A stretch of 64,000 nucleotides of DNA. Source: Sophora flavescens. Lineage: Eukaryota; Streptophyta; Magnoliopsida; Fabales; Fabaceae. Location of the stretch: assembly GCA_030762895.1 (NCBI GenBank), contig CM061070.1, positions 35,119,652-35,183,651 on the forward strand, written 5' to 3'. Position 1 is the first letter of the stretch, and every line of letters begins with the position of its first letter. The translations under genes and the position numbers were made by a program. Of this stretch, positions 33,220-44,190 are shown piece after piece. The notes below the pieces were generated by a model. It did no database searches. It worked only from the letters and a program-made list of their open reading frames with translations, and was not told the DNA's origin.

Positions 33220-34060
33220 CCGAAACCATGTATATGGTTTAGATGAATCTTGTTTCAACTTTTACATGTATGAGTTTGTATTTGAGTTTCATTTCCAAGA
33301 TGATCATGGACCAAGGCTCCTTTATGTTAAAGGATGATATGTCTAAGTGATTGAAAAGTTTAAAGATTTTTTTTCCAAGATGATCATGGACCAAGGCTCC
33401 TTTATGTTAAAGGATGCTATGTCTAAGTGATTGGAAAGTTTAAAGATTTTTACTCTATTTTTATGTAAAGACCAAAATCAATGAGTTTTAAGGCAATGGT
33501 GTTTAAGTTTTGTTTTCCAAAATGATCATGGATTAAGACTCCTTGATATAGGAGGATGCTAAATCCAAGAGATTGGAAAGTTTGAAGATTTCTAACCCCT
33601 ATTTCTTGAAAAGGCCGAAACCTTAAATGGTTATGGCAAAGATATTGAGTTTATTTTTCCAAAGTGATCATAGATTAAAAAGCTCCTTATGTTATAGGAT
33701 GCTATGTCTAAGTGATTGAAAAGTTTAAAATATTTTCTTGCTTTATTTTCCTATGATGGCCGAATGTAACATTTGACCTAGGATGTGTTATTTTATTTTG
33801 TTTTCCAAGATGATTATGGATTAGAGCTCCTTCATGTTAAAGGATGCTATGTCCAAAAGATTGGATGATTTAAATATCTCTAACCTCACAAACTTGTTAA
33901 GGCCGAACCTAAGAGTTCATGGTCTAAGACATTTGATTTTTCCATTTTCCAAAATGATCATGGTTCCAAGCTCCTTACTATGTATGGATGCTAACCTAAA
34001 GAGATTGGAAAGTATAGAAATTCCTAGCCTATTTACCTATACTTGGCCGAAACCCTAAGT
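33220..34060 (+). repeat. Tandem TGATCATGG units with GGCCGAAACC boxes
   Basis: About seven units of roughly 100 bp: TTTTCCAAGATGATCATGG, then CTCCTT, then GGATGCTATGTC and GATTGGAAAGTTTAAA. Several are followed by a GGCCGAA(A)CC box. The matching array in the 3' LTR is at 40670-41510. It lies downstream of the predicted transcription start, so it is leader RNA or intron. Confidence 0.85.
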
Positions 34061-34975
34061 CAAGTACTTAGTGGGATTTTTAATTCAACTTTGTTAAAAG
34101 ATTGATGTTTATGAACTTCTAGCGCTTAAGGATCATAAATCCAAGGGTCGCATAAATTTCAGAAACCCCTAATACTAGTTTATTTTATGAACCGAACCTA
34201 TACCTTGTGGTTAGTGTTCTCGAGTTGATTTATTTTTAACTCATGATTTTATGTTGGTAACCTTAGACTTCCGTCGCTGGAGATGCGAGGACGTTCGTGA
34301 ACCTTCTTTTCAAATCCAAAACTCTTAACTCCGACATGAGGTAATAGGGGATTTCCTAAAGATATTCAATAACTGTATGCATGTGCGTATGTGTTTAACT
34401 GGATATTTATATGTTGATTGAGCTTACTTGGTTATCTAATGTACTTGAACTATTATGCTATTATATGATGTTGAACTGTGCTTGTTCTAAATGTTATAAT
34501 GCATATCTGTGATGAACTGCTTTCAACTGTGATATTAGCATTGAACTGAGAATATATACTGCTATTGATTGGAATTTTGCGAAGCTAGACTTGTGATTGT
34601 GCTCAACTGTTATAAGGATTAAAAACCTTAATAAGCTTTGAAGATGAAGGGATTGGTGTTCTTTTCCAAAAGCTCATTAACTTAAAGTACTTGATTTAAA
34701 TGTTGAAATGGTTTTGGTGAACAATTGTTATACAAGAGAAAAATCCTTTTCGAACTATGTCTCTTCAAGTGAAAACTTTCAAGATTATTTGGCAATATCC
34801 TATTGGGGATTTTCAAAGATAAAAGTATTTCAAAGATGTTTTATAGAAGATTTTCAAAGAAAAGGTTTTCTCCTAAATGTTTTAGAAACTTTCCGATAGC
34901 CTGGATAGGTTATCGAGGATTCGGTTTTGAATTTGATTTTCACTGAACGAAAAATAAGTACTTAAGAAAGAGAAT

Positions 34976-35446
34976 CTAGTACGCGAGACGTCGCCTCTAG
35001 TATTCAGTTGTACGCACGTGATCTTGGATCAGTGTTAATTCGAGGCCATGAGTCCTATTCATGATGTTCTGGATTGAGGGTCCAATTCTCGAAATCGAGG
35101 ACAGTGCATTCTGATATCGTTGTTGTGGACTGTGTCCTAATCACGTTGTTGTGGACTGTGTGTCTTAATCACATTGTTGTGGACTGTATGTCCTAACCAC
35201 GTTGTGAAGAACGTTGTTAAAAGTGAATGTTGTTTTCTACGACCACAAGCCTAAGACAGGTGCATCGGTCTCGGGCGTTGTGATTGAGCATTCGGACTGT
35301 GTGTCCTATGCTTCTAAGTTTTCAAGTGATGGGGAAATGATGATTAAGTCGTTAGCTTTGAGCTGCGACAGCGAAAAAGAATGAACACAAAGAAAACCTT
35401 GTGAATAAAATATTTTCTCATGTGCATTTCCCCAGGCATACGTGCC
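34976..35446 (+). other. Conserved inverted-repeat elements of the LTR leader
   Basis: A CTAG/CTAG dyad enclosing CGAGACGTC (34976-35000), three tandem GGACTGTG(TG)TCC hairpins (35125-35200), a conserved stretch around GGTGCATCGGTCTCGGG, and GGCATACGTGCC (35435-35446). The same order recurs at 42420-42866 and, in another family, at 61450-61815. Confidence 0.65.
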
Positions 35447-35876
35447 TTTCTTACATATCAGATACAAGGTGGTATCTGGGAGTCAGTCTATGTGACCGGT
35501 TCAGAGGCACATGTGACGTTGCTCGTCCTGAGACCTTAAATGCATGAGGGTATGGAGGCAACTGCCCGGTGGGCTAGAGATTGACCAACTCTAATTCTTC
35601 TCCAGTGGAAAACGGTGTTGATATCTCATGAGATTCAGTTAGAGCCTGATATTGAAGTGTCATGCATATTTTCAAAGGTTGACTGTGCGGGTTTGAGACC
35701 CTTTGATATAACACTGTTATGTTATGCATATGCATGATTTAACTGCTTATATGATTATGTGATGTATGTATCATGTATATGGTTGTTGTGGGATATATCT
35801 TATGACAGTATCTCACTCTTGCACATCTCTATGTTCTGTTCTTTTCTTCTTGTATCGGGTATGCGCGTGCTTTTAG

Positions 35877-36365
35877 ATGGATCCGGACGTTCCTTTTGCA
35901 CAGTCGAGCTCAAGGAGCAAAGTGTTTGATCATGCTGGGACGACAGGGAACTGGACTATACATGAAGGTGCGACGATCGCGACGTATTGAGGACCAGTCA
36001 CGACTACCGAGATGAATGCTAACGGAGGGCCCATAAGAAGGATTCATACCGTCGAGATGAGAACTGTGACGCTTCCACCTCCATGGTACTACCTTCATAT
36101 GCTACAAGTCACCGGTCTCCTTCATGATCATTTTGATCCAGTCGAACCGCTTGCGGAGGATCCAGTGGAGGAGGATCCCGAGGAAGAACCTCTTGAGCTG
36201 ATAGAGGTCGAGGACGAGGAGGAGGAGGAACCAAAGTACCATCTGCAGGATCCCTACGATGATGACGTCCCTATCAACGATGGCGGTGACGTTATCGATC
36301 CGGTATCTAATACCTCGTCTAAGGGTAGCGTCTGTGGTCACTCTGCATGTAGGAGGCATTGGTAG
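35877..36365 (+). pseudogene. LTR acidic ORF, copy A (one nonsense codon)
   Basis: The frame opens with MDPDVPFAQSSSRSKVFD directly after TTTTAG and runs 162 codons to a TAG. One in-frame TGA stands where copy B has CGA, a CpG-type C-to-T change. Conserved features are FDHAGTTGNWTIHEG, RRIHTVE, LPPPWYYLHMLQ, then a strongly acidic tail (EEDPEEEPLELIEVEDEEEEE) and a Ser/Cys/His end. There is no signal peptide or membrane segment. It is homologous to the intact copy C at 62390. The family is unknown to me. It is neither gag nor pol and sits wholly inside the LTR. Confidence 0.7.
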
Positions 36366-36765
36366 ATCACTCGTCGGCTTTTGGAGTTGTCCCGATAGTC
36401 CCTAGGCTTTTTGAGTCATCTTTTGAGTCTTGTACCCAGTTCCCTATTCCCGGTTTGATGTTTTCTTTTTACCTGTTTCCTCAGTAGTTGTTTTAGGGTA
36501 TGTTGGCCAGTTCGACAAGGCCTATCTTGTAATCAAGCCTAAGATCCCAAGTGGGATAGTTATATTTATATGTATGATGTTGATTTTCATGTTCTGAGTA
36601 CATCACCTTTTCTTAACTTCTTTTAACAAAAAAAAAAATGAGTACCCTTTTTTTCAGTAACCTTATATAAAAGGTTATTTTTCCGATGGCGACCATTGTT
36701 TTAAATAAGTTTCTTTTCCGCAACGGGTAACCATGTGATACCGGGTTTTAGGGTGTCACATTAGT

Positions 36766-36777
36766 TGGTATCAGAGC
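36766..36777 (+). other. Primer-binding site, initiator tRNA-Met
   Basis: TGGTATCAGAGC lies five bases after the LTR end, the standard chromovirus priming site. Confidence 0.92.
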
Positions 36778-36875
36778 TAGTCGAGTCTTTCGAGAATGTT
36801 TGGTTTTAGGTCTGTTGTGTCGAAGTTGTGTTTTTCTTTGTCTGGACGTTGTTTGAATTACTTCTTTAAGGTAAT

Positions 36876-38087
36876 GTGTGGCAAACCGTGGTTCACATCC
36901 CTTTTCTGGCCAATGCTCGCTCGAAGAAGGATTACAAGTGTAACAACTGTGACCGCGTGGGACACTTGGCAAAGGAGTGTCGTGCACCGAAGAGGGAACA
37001 TTCTGTCAATCATGCCAGAGTAAACAAGCCAACTGTTAAGGGAAGAGTGTATACTATGAGTGGTGATGGGGCATCGGACTCTGTTGTTCTTGAGCAAGGT
37101 AAGTGCAACATTGCTGGTAATCTCTTGTCTGTACTTTTCGATTCAGGTGCAACTCCTTCTTTTATTTCAATGGATCGTGTGAAAATTCTAGATTTGTCTG
37201 TTTCTTCCTTGCCATATAATCTAATTGTTTCTACCCCAACTGCTGAACCTGTGACCGTTAATTTTGTTTGCTTAAACTGTCCTATCATCGTTCCGAATAG
37301 ATATTTCCTTGTAGACTTGATCTGTTTGCCTTTAGTACAGTTAGATGTAATCTTAGGCATGGATTGGTTATCTTTCAACCATATCCTAATAGATTATGCT
37401 CAGAAAACCTTAATCTTTAGGGAGGAGATTTCTGGATTTTTATCTGCTAGTCAGGTAAGAGCTTCTTTGAAAGAAGGAGCTCAAGGTTACATGCTACTAT
37501 TTTCCTTGGATGTCGAGAGCGAGTTTGACTTGGAATCCATACCTGTCGTTCGAGAGTTTCCGGAGGTTTTCCCTCAGGATGTGCCTGGATGGCCACCTGT
37601 TCGGGAGATCGAGTTCACGATTGATCTGATTCCATGCACTGGACCAATATCCATGGCAGCATATCGCATGTCGCCATCAGAGTTAGAAACCTTGAAGGAC
37701 CAACTTGAGGAGCTGATGAGGAAAGAGTTTATACGACCTAGTGTGTCACTGTGGGGAGCTCCAGTCCTGCTAGTAAAGAAGAAAGATGGAACTGCTAGGC
37801 TGCGTGTGGACTTTCGTCAGTTAAACAAAGTCACGATTAAAAACAGATATCCTCTTCCAAGGATAGATGATCTTATGGATCAGTTGAGTGGCGCGGTAGT
37901 GTTTTCAAAGATAGATCTGCGGTCAGGATACCACCAGATACGAGTACAAGCAGAAGATGTTCCTAAGACAACGTTTCAAACACGCTATGGGCATTATGAG
38001 TATTTGGTGATGCCGTTTGGAGTGACGAATGCACCTGCTATATTCATGGACTATATGAATAGGATCTTTCGTCCCTTTTTGGATTAG
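36876..38087 (+). pseudogene. pol: Tekay-1 gag knuckle, protease and reverse transcriptase
   Basis: The frame opens at a zinc knuckle (CNNCDRVGHLAKEC), so nearly all of gag is missing between the primer site and here. The protease active site reads FDSGATPSFIS. RT follows with EFTIDLIPCTGPISMAAYRM, KEFIRPSVSLWGAPVLLVKK, LRVDFRQLNKVTIKNRYPLP, FSKIDLRSGYHQIRV (first catalytic Asp) and MPFGVTNAPAIFMDYMNRIF. A TAG ends the frame just before the active-site box. Confidence 0.93.
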
Positions 38088-39053
38088 TTCGTAGTCATCT
38101 TCATTGATGAAATTATGATCTATTCTCCGGACAAGGAGACTCATGCTGAACACCTTAGCATTGTTCTTCAGATCCTGAGAGAGAAGCAGCTCTATGCGAA
38201 ACCAGAGAAGTGTGAGTTTTGGTTGGATCAAGTTCAATTCTTGGGTCACGTAATATCCCGCAAAGGAATCGCTGTGGATCCGACGAAGGTCGAGGCTGTT
38301 TTGGAATGGGAAAGGCCGACAACGGCAACAGAAATCCGTAGTTTTGTGGGTTTGACTGGCTACTACCGGAGGTTCATTGAGGGATTTCCCAAGATTGTAG
38401 GACCTCTCACCCAGTTGACGCGTAAGGACCAAGCATTCGTGTGGACAGAAGCCTGTGAGAGAAGCTTCTAAGAGCTTAAAAGGAGGTTGACAACCTCATC
38501 GGTATTGATCCTACCTGATCCCAAGGAATCTTTTGAGGTTTACTGTGATGCTTTGTATCAAGGTTTGGGCTGTGTGCTGATGCAAAATCGGAAAGCTGCA
38601 GTTTATGCTTCGAGGCAGTTGAAGATTCATGAGAGGAACTATCCGACGCATGATTTAGAACTGGCTGCTGTGGTCTTTGCTCTAAAAATCTGGAGACATT
38701 ACTTGTACGGGGCTACTTGTAATGTTTTCAGTGACCATAAGAGCCTGAAGTACCTGTTTAATCAAAAGGAGTTGAATATGCGTCAGAGACGTTGGTTAGA
38801 ATTCCTGAAGGATTATGACTTTCAACTACATTATCACCCTGGAAAGGCGAATGTAGTGGCTGATGCCTTGAGCAGGAAGTCAATTCATGCATCAGTAATG
38901 ATGGTTAAAGAGCAGGAATTGCTGGAAAAATTGCGAGATATAAGTTTGTCAGTTGAGAGTACACCAGGAAAACTGAGTCTAAACAGGACCACCGTTTCAA
39001 ATGGATTAATGGAGAAGATAAAGGAGAAGCAAGAGACTGATCAGTATCTCTAG
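38088..39053 (+). pseudogene. pol: Tekay-1 RT C-terminus and RNase H
   Basis: It starts FVVIFIDEIMIYS, where chromoviruses have FIDD: the second catalytic Asp is changed to Glu. It continues with PEKCEFWLDQVQFLGHVIS, GLTGYYRRFIEGFPKI, a stop at 38469 (probably CAA>TAA), and RNase H with YCDALYQGLGCVL, YASRQLKIHERNYPTHDLEL, FSDHKSLKYLF, and YHPGKANVVADALSRKS. The stop, the D-to-E change and the upstream stop mean that it is inactive. Confidence 0.92.
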
Positions 39054-39662
39054 ACAGAAAGAGACTTAGTACGTCAAGGAGCTCTGTCCGAATTTAGAGA
39101 AGGATTAGATGGAATCTTGAGGTTTGGTGAGAGAATCTGTGTACCTGATGATACTGAGCTGAGGAAGCTGATTTTAGAAGAGGCTCATAAGAGTAGGTTG
39201 AGTATGCACCCAGGAGCCACGAAGATGTATCAAGATCGTAAGAAGTTGTACTGGTGGTATGGGATGAAGAGAAATGTAATGGAATACGTCGCTTCTTGTT
39301 TGGTATGTCAGGAAGCTTACTCCCAAGTTCATTGGACCCAACCAAATTCTTCGTCGTGTAGGTCCAGTAGCTTATAAAATATCTTTACCACCCTTTCTTT
39401 CCAATATCCATGATTTTTTTTCATGTCTCTCAGTTGAGAAAATACATTCCTGATCCATCACATATCATAAAGCCTGATAAAGTACAGTTAAAAGAGGATC
39501 TGTCCTTTGTGACTTCGCCGGCACGAATCGCGGATAGGATGACAATGAGGTAAGCAAATTCCTTTGGTCAAAGTCATCTGGAATGAGACAACCGGAGAAG
39601 CAACGTGGGAAGCTGAGGACAAGATGAAATTGCAGTACCCTGAGTTATTTCAAGGTACGTAA
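39054..39662 (+). pseudogene. pol: Tekay-1 integrase ends: HHCC finger joined to chromodomain
   Basis: The HHCC zinc finger is clear (EEAHKSRLSMHPG, SCLVCQ, 39170-39312). Then sequence jumps near 39313-39330 to the region after the integrase core (VGPVAYKISLPPFLSN, QLRKYIPDPSHIIKPD), out of frame, and on to a chromodomain-like end (IPLVKVIWNETTGEATWEAE, YPELFQ, 39555-39657). The whole catalytic core is deleted. The chromodomain-like end is expected to have directed insertion into heterochromatin. Confidence 0.85.
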
Positions 39663-39684
39663 TTTCGAGGACGAAATTCTTTTT

Positions 39685-39697
39685 AGAGGGGTAGAGT
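39685..39697 (+). other. Polypurine tract of Tekay-1
   Basis: AGAGGGGTAGAGT immediately precedes the 3' LTR TG at 39698. Confidence 0.8.
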
Positions 39698-40341
39698 TGT
39701 AACACCCTGTTTTTCGTATGCTTCTTTATATGTAAATACATGCTTTAATGTGTTTATTTATGATAAAATCCAAAGGATGATTTTATTTAAATTAAAATTT
39801 TTTCTTGTGTTGTTTTACCGTATGAAGTCACAGTAAAATTTTCGGTCGAAAATTCAGACGAAAATCGATCTGGGTTCTCACTGCCAGTACAAGTTTACTA
39901 AGCTAAAAACCAAATTTTAATTCGTGAACGAGACGGTTAGTGTTTTTATGGTGTTTTGTGTGGGTTTGGAGTTTTTCGAAAAATCTTGTTCGGGGTCAAA
40001 TCTTAGGGATTTCCTGGGCGAAATCGTCGGGAAATACGATCGGGAGAGTCATCTGATACGCAATGGAGCAGAGCATCAAGAGGATGAAATGACATGAAGT
40101 GACTTTATGTGAAGGCTATGACATACCTTAAAAAGTGAATCTTGACTTTTTTCAAAAATCTCACTTTTTCATCTTTCTCTCTCCAATCACATCACATCAC
40201 CTTAACTCCTTATCCTCTCTACAAGCAACCCACCTTCTTTCTTCTTCCAAAACGGTGGTCTCTATCCCTCACGCTCTATAAATACTCTTTATTTCCATAC
40301 TTCATCACTTTCCTCCATTTCTCATATTTTCACTTTACTAC

Positions 40342-40372
<31 letters not shown>

Positions 40373-43300
40373 CCATTTTACAAAGTTTACATTTTTATCA
40401 AGCTTTTCTCTTAAAGTTCTTCATCAAATTTGTTCATCTTGTTGAGGGTAATACTTCTATGTAGTTCTTTTTCAAAGTTTCATCTTTTATTTCAAAGTTT
40501 TCTTCATATGTTCTTTATGTGCTTTTAACTTCTAAAACCTCTCAAAAATGGTAGAAAACTCCTTTTGAGTTGAAACCACTTTATAAATTCTTGTATTTAC
40601 TCATACTATCACATACTAAAAGGTTGTGTAAAACAAAGTTTCATAACCTCTTCTTTCTAAGGAGGCCGAAACCATGTATATGGTTTAGATGAATCTTGTT
40701 TCAACTTTTACATGTATGAGTTTGTATTTGAGTTTCATTTCCAAGATGATCATGGATCAAGGCTCCTTTATGTTAAAGGATGCTATGTCTAAGTGATTGT
40801 AAAGTTTAAAGATTTGTTTTCCAATATGATCATGGACCAAGGCTCCTTTATGTTAAAGGATGCTATGTCTAAGTGATTAGAAAGTTTAAAGATTTTTACT
40901 ATATTTTTATGTAAAGACCAAAATCAATGAGTTTTAAGACAATGGTGTTTAAGTTTTGTTTTCCAAAATGATCATGGATTAAGACTTCTTGATATAGGAG
41001 GATGCTAAGTCCAAGAGATTGGAAAGTTTGAAGATTTCTAACCCCTATTTATTGAAAAGGCCGAAACCTTAAATGGTTATGGCAAAGATATTGATTTTTG
41101 TTTTCCAAAGTGATCATAGACTAAAAAGCTCCTTATGTTAAAGGATGCTATGTCTAAGTGATTGGAAAGTTTAAAATATTTTCTTGCTTTATTTTCCTAT
41201 GATGGCCGAATGTAACATTTGACCTAGGATGTGTTATTTTATTTTGTTTTCCAAGATGATTATGGATTAGAGCTCCTTCATGTTAAAGGATGCTATATCT
41301 AAAATATTGGATGATTTAAAGATCTCTAACCTCACAAACTTGTTAAGGCCGAACCTAAGAGTTCATGGTCTAAGACATTTGATTTTTCCATTTTCCAAAA
41401 TGATCATGGTTTCAAGCTCCTTACTATGTATGGATGCTAACCTAAAGAGATTGAAAAGTTTAGAAATTCCTAGCCTATTTACCTATTCTTGGCCGAAACC
41501 CTAAGTCAAGTACTTAATGGGATTTTTAATTCAACTTTGTTAAAAGATTGTTGTTTATGAACTTCTAGCACTTAAGGATCATAAATCCAAGAGTCGCATA
41601 AATTTCGGAAACCCCTAATCCTAGTTTATTGTATGAACCGAAGCTATACCTTGTGGTTAGTGTTCTAGAGTTGATTTATTTTTAACTCGTGACTTTATGT
41701 TGGTAACCTTAGACTTCCATCGCCGGAGATGCGAGGACGTTCTTGAACCTTCTTTTCAAATCCAAAACTCTTAACTCCGACGTGAGGTAAGAGGGGATTT
41801 CCGAAAGATATTTAATAACTGTATGCATGTGTGTATGTATTTAACTGGATATTTATATATTGATTGAGCTTACTTGGTTATCTAATGTACTTGAACTGTT
41901 ATGCTATTATTTGAGGTTGAACTGTGCTTGTTCTAAATGTTATAATGCATATCTGTGATGAACTACTTTCAACTGTGATATTAGCATTGAACTGAGAATA
42001 TATACTACTGTTGATTGGAAGTTTGCTAAGCCAGACTTGTGTCTGTGCTCAACTGTTATAAGGATTAAAAACCTTAATAAGCTTTGAAGATGAAGGGATT
42101 GGTGTTCTTTTCCAAAAGCTCATTAACTTAAAGTACTTGTTTTAAATGTTGAAATGGTTTTGGTGAACTATTATTATACAAGAGAAAAATCATTTTCGAA
42201 CTATGTGCCTTCAAGTGAAAACTTTCAAGATTGTTTGGCAATATCCTATTGGGGATTTTCAAAGATAAATGTATTTCAAAGATGTTTTATAAAAGATTTT
42301 CAAATAAAAGGTTTTCTCCTAAATGTTTTAGAAACTTTCCGATAGCCTGGATAGGTTATCGAGGATTCGATTTTGAATTTGATTTTCACTGAACAAAAAA
42401 TAAGTACTTAAGAAAGAGAATCTAGTACGCGAGACGTCACCTCTAGTATTCAGTTATACAAACATGATCTTGGATCAGTGTTAATTCGGGGCCATGAGTC
42501 CTATTCATGATGTTCTGGACTGAGGGTCCAATTCTCGAAATCGAGGACAGTGCGTTCTGATTTCGTTGTTGTGGACTGTGTGTCCTAATCACGTTGTTGT
42601 GGACTGTGTGTCCTAACCACGTTGTGTAGAACGTTGTTAAAAGTGAATGTTGTTTTCTATGACCACAAGCCTAGGACTGGTGCATCGGTCTCGGGCGTTG
42701 TGATTGAGCATTCGGACAGTGTGTCCTACGCTTCTAAGTTTTCAAGTGATGGGGAAATGATGATTAAGTCATTAGCTTTGAGCTGCGACAACGAAAAAGA
42801 ATGAACACAAAGAAAACCTTTTGAATAAAATATTTTCTCATGTGAATTTCCCCAAGCAGACGTGCCTTTCTTACATATCAGATACAAGGTGGTATATGGG
42901 AGTCAGTCCATGTGACCGGTTCAGAGGCACATGTGACGTTGCTCGTCCTGAGACCTTAAATGCATGAGGGTATGGAGGCAACTGCCCGATGGGCTTGAGA
43001 TTGACCGACTCTAATTCTTCTCCAGTGGAAAACGGTGTTGATATCTCATGAGATTAAGTTAGAGCCTGATATTGAAGTGTCATGCATATTTTCAAAGGTT
43101 GACTGTACGGGTTTGAGACCCTTTGATATAACACTGTTATGTTATGTATATGCATGATTTAACTGCTTATATGATTATGTGATGTATGCATCATGTATAT
43201 GGTTGTTGTGGGATATGTCTTATGACGGTATCTCACTCTTGCACATCTGTATGTTCTGTTCTTTTCTTCTTGTATCGGGTATGCGCGTGCTTTTAGATGG

Positions 43301-44190
43301 ATCCGGACGTTCCCTTGGCACAGTCGATCTCGAGGAGCTAAGTGTTAAGTGTTTGATCATGCTGGGACGACAGGGAACTGGATTATACATGAGGGTGCGA
43401 CGACCGCGACGTATCGAGGACCAGTCACGACTACCGAGACGAATGCTAACGGAGTGCCCGTACGAAGGATTCATACCATCGAGACGAGGACTGTGACGCT
43501 TCCACCTCCATGGTACTACCTTCATACGCTACAAGTCACCGGTCTCCTTCATGAGCATTTTGATCCAGTCGAACCGCTTGCGGAGGATCCAGTGGAGGAG
43601 GATCCCGAGGAAGAACCTCTTGAGCTGATAGAGGTCGAGGACGAGGACGAGGAGGAGGCGGAGCCAGAGTACCATCCGCAGGATCCTGGCGATGACGACG
43701 TCCCTATCGACGATGGAGGTGACGTTATCGATCCGGCATCTAATATCTCGTCAGAGGGTAGCGTCTGTGGTCACTCTGCATGTAGGAGGCATTGGTAGAT
43801 CATCCGTCGGCTTTTGGAGTTGTCCCGATTGTCCCTAGGCTTTTAAAGCCATCTTTTGAGTCTTGTACCTAGTTCCCTATTCCCGGTTTGATGTTTTCTT
43901 TTTACCTATTTCTTCAATAGCTGTTTTAGCGTATGTTGGCCAGTTCGACAAGGCATGTCTTGTAATCAAACCTAAGATCCCAAGTGAGATAGTTATATTT
44001 ATATGTATGATGTTGATTTTCATGTTCTGAGTGCATCACCTTATCTAAACTTATTTTAACAAAAAAAAAAAGAGTACCCTTTTTCAGTATCCTTATATAA
44101 ATGGTTATTTTTCCGAAGGTGACCAGCGTTTTAAATAAGTTTCTTTTCCGCGTCGGGTAACCATGTGATGCCGGGTTTTAGGGTGTCACA
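39698..44190 (+). mobile_element. 3' LTR of Tekay-1
   Basis: It is collinear with the 5' LTR over its full length. It has a shorter CTT repeat (40344-40374) and scattered substitutions. TATA box at 40277-40284. Donor-like GAGGGTAATAC near 40443 and GAGGTAAGAGGGG near 41785 are conserved. The acidic ORF is copy B. Confidence 0.93.
43297..43798 (+). pseudogene. LTR acidic ORF, copy B (5' end disrupted)
   Basis: It starts MDPDVPLAQSISRS, then meets a TAA and a 7-bp insertion relative to copy A. From 43349 the frame is open to the TAG: FDHAGTTGNWIIHEG, a Tyr-Arg pair where copy A has a stop, RRIHTIETRTVTLPPPWYYL, and an acidic region (EEDPEEEPLELIEVEDEDEEE) ending in HSACRRHW. Copies A and B are broken at different places, so the shared ancestor had one open frame of about 162 codons. 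Confidence 0.7.

Larger units (their letters stand above)
32228..36760 (+). mobile_element. 5' LTR of Tekay-1
   Basis: TATA box at 32819-32826 (TATAAATA), so U3 is only about 0.6 kb and the transcribed LTR part about 3.9 kb. In order: a CTT-repeat leader (32887-32930), donor-like GAGGGTAATAC at 32998, tandem TGATCATGG units with GGCCGAAACC boxes (33220-34060), an exon-like block ending at GAGGTAATAGGGG (34340), inverted-repeat elements (34976-35446), an AG-ATG junction, and the acidic ORF. Confidence 0.93.
32228..44190 (+). mobile_element. Tekay-1: chromovirus-type Ty3/gypsy element with 4.5-kb LTRs
   Basis: The perfect TSD CGATG (32223-32227, 44191-44195) flanks LTRs of 4533 and 4493 bp, both starting TGTAACACCCTG and ending GGGTGTCACA. 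The initiator-Met primer site, pol with a C-terminal chromodomain-like segment and a polypurine tract support a chromovirus of the Tekay/Del type. The internal region is only 2.9 kb: most of gag and the integrase core are deleted. LTR copies differ by roughly 4-7% in segments I compared, so it is clearly older than the TR-GAG insertion. Confidence 0.95.

Noticed and set aside
33834..34058. A 74-codon frame conserved at 41280-41504
   Set aside because: It is conserved only because the two LTRs are copies of each other. It runs through tandem leader repeats and is absent from the other LTR families.
37923..38432. A 169-codon minus-strand frame
   Set aside because: Antisense shadow of the Tekay-1 reverse transcriptase.
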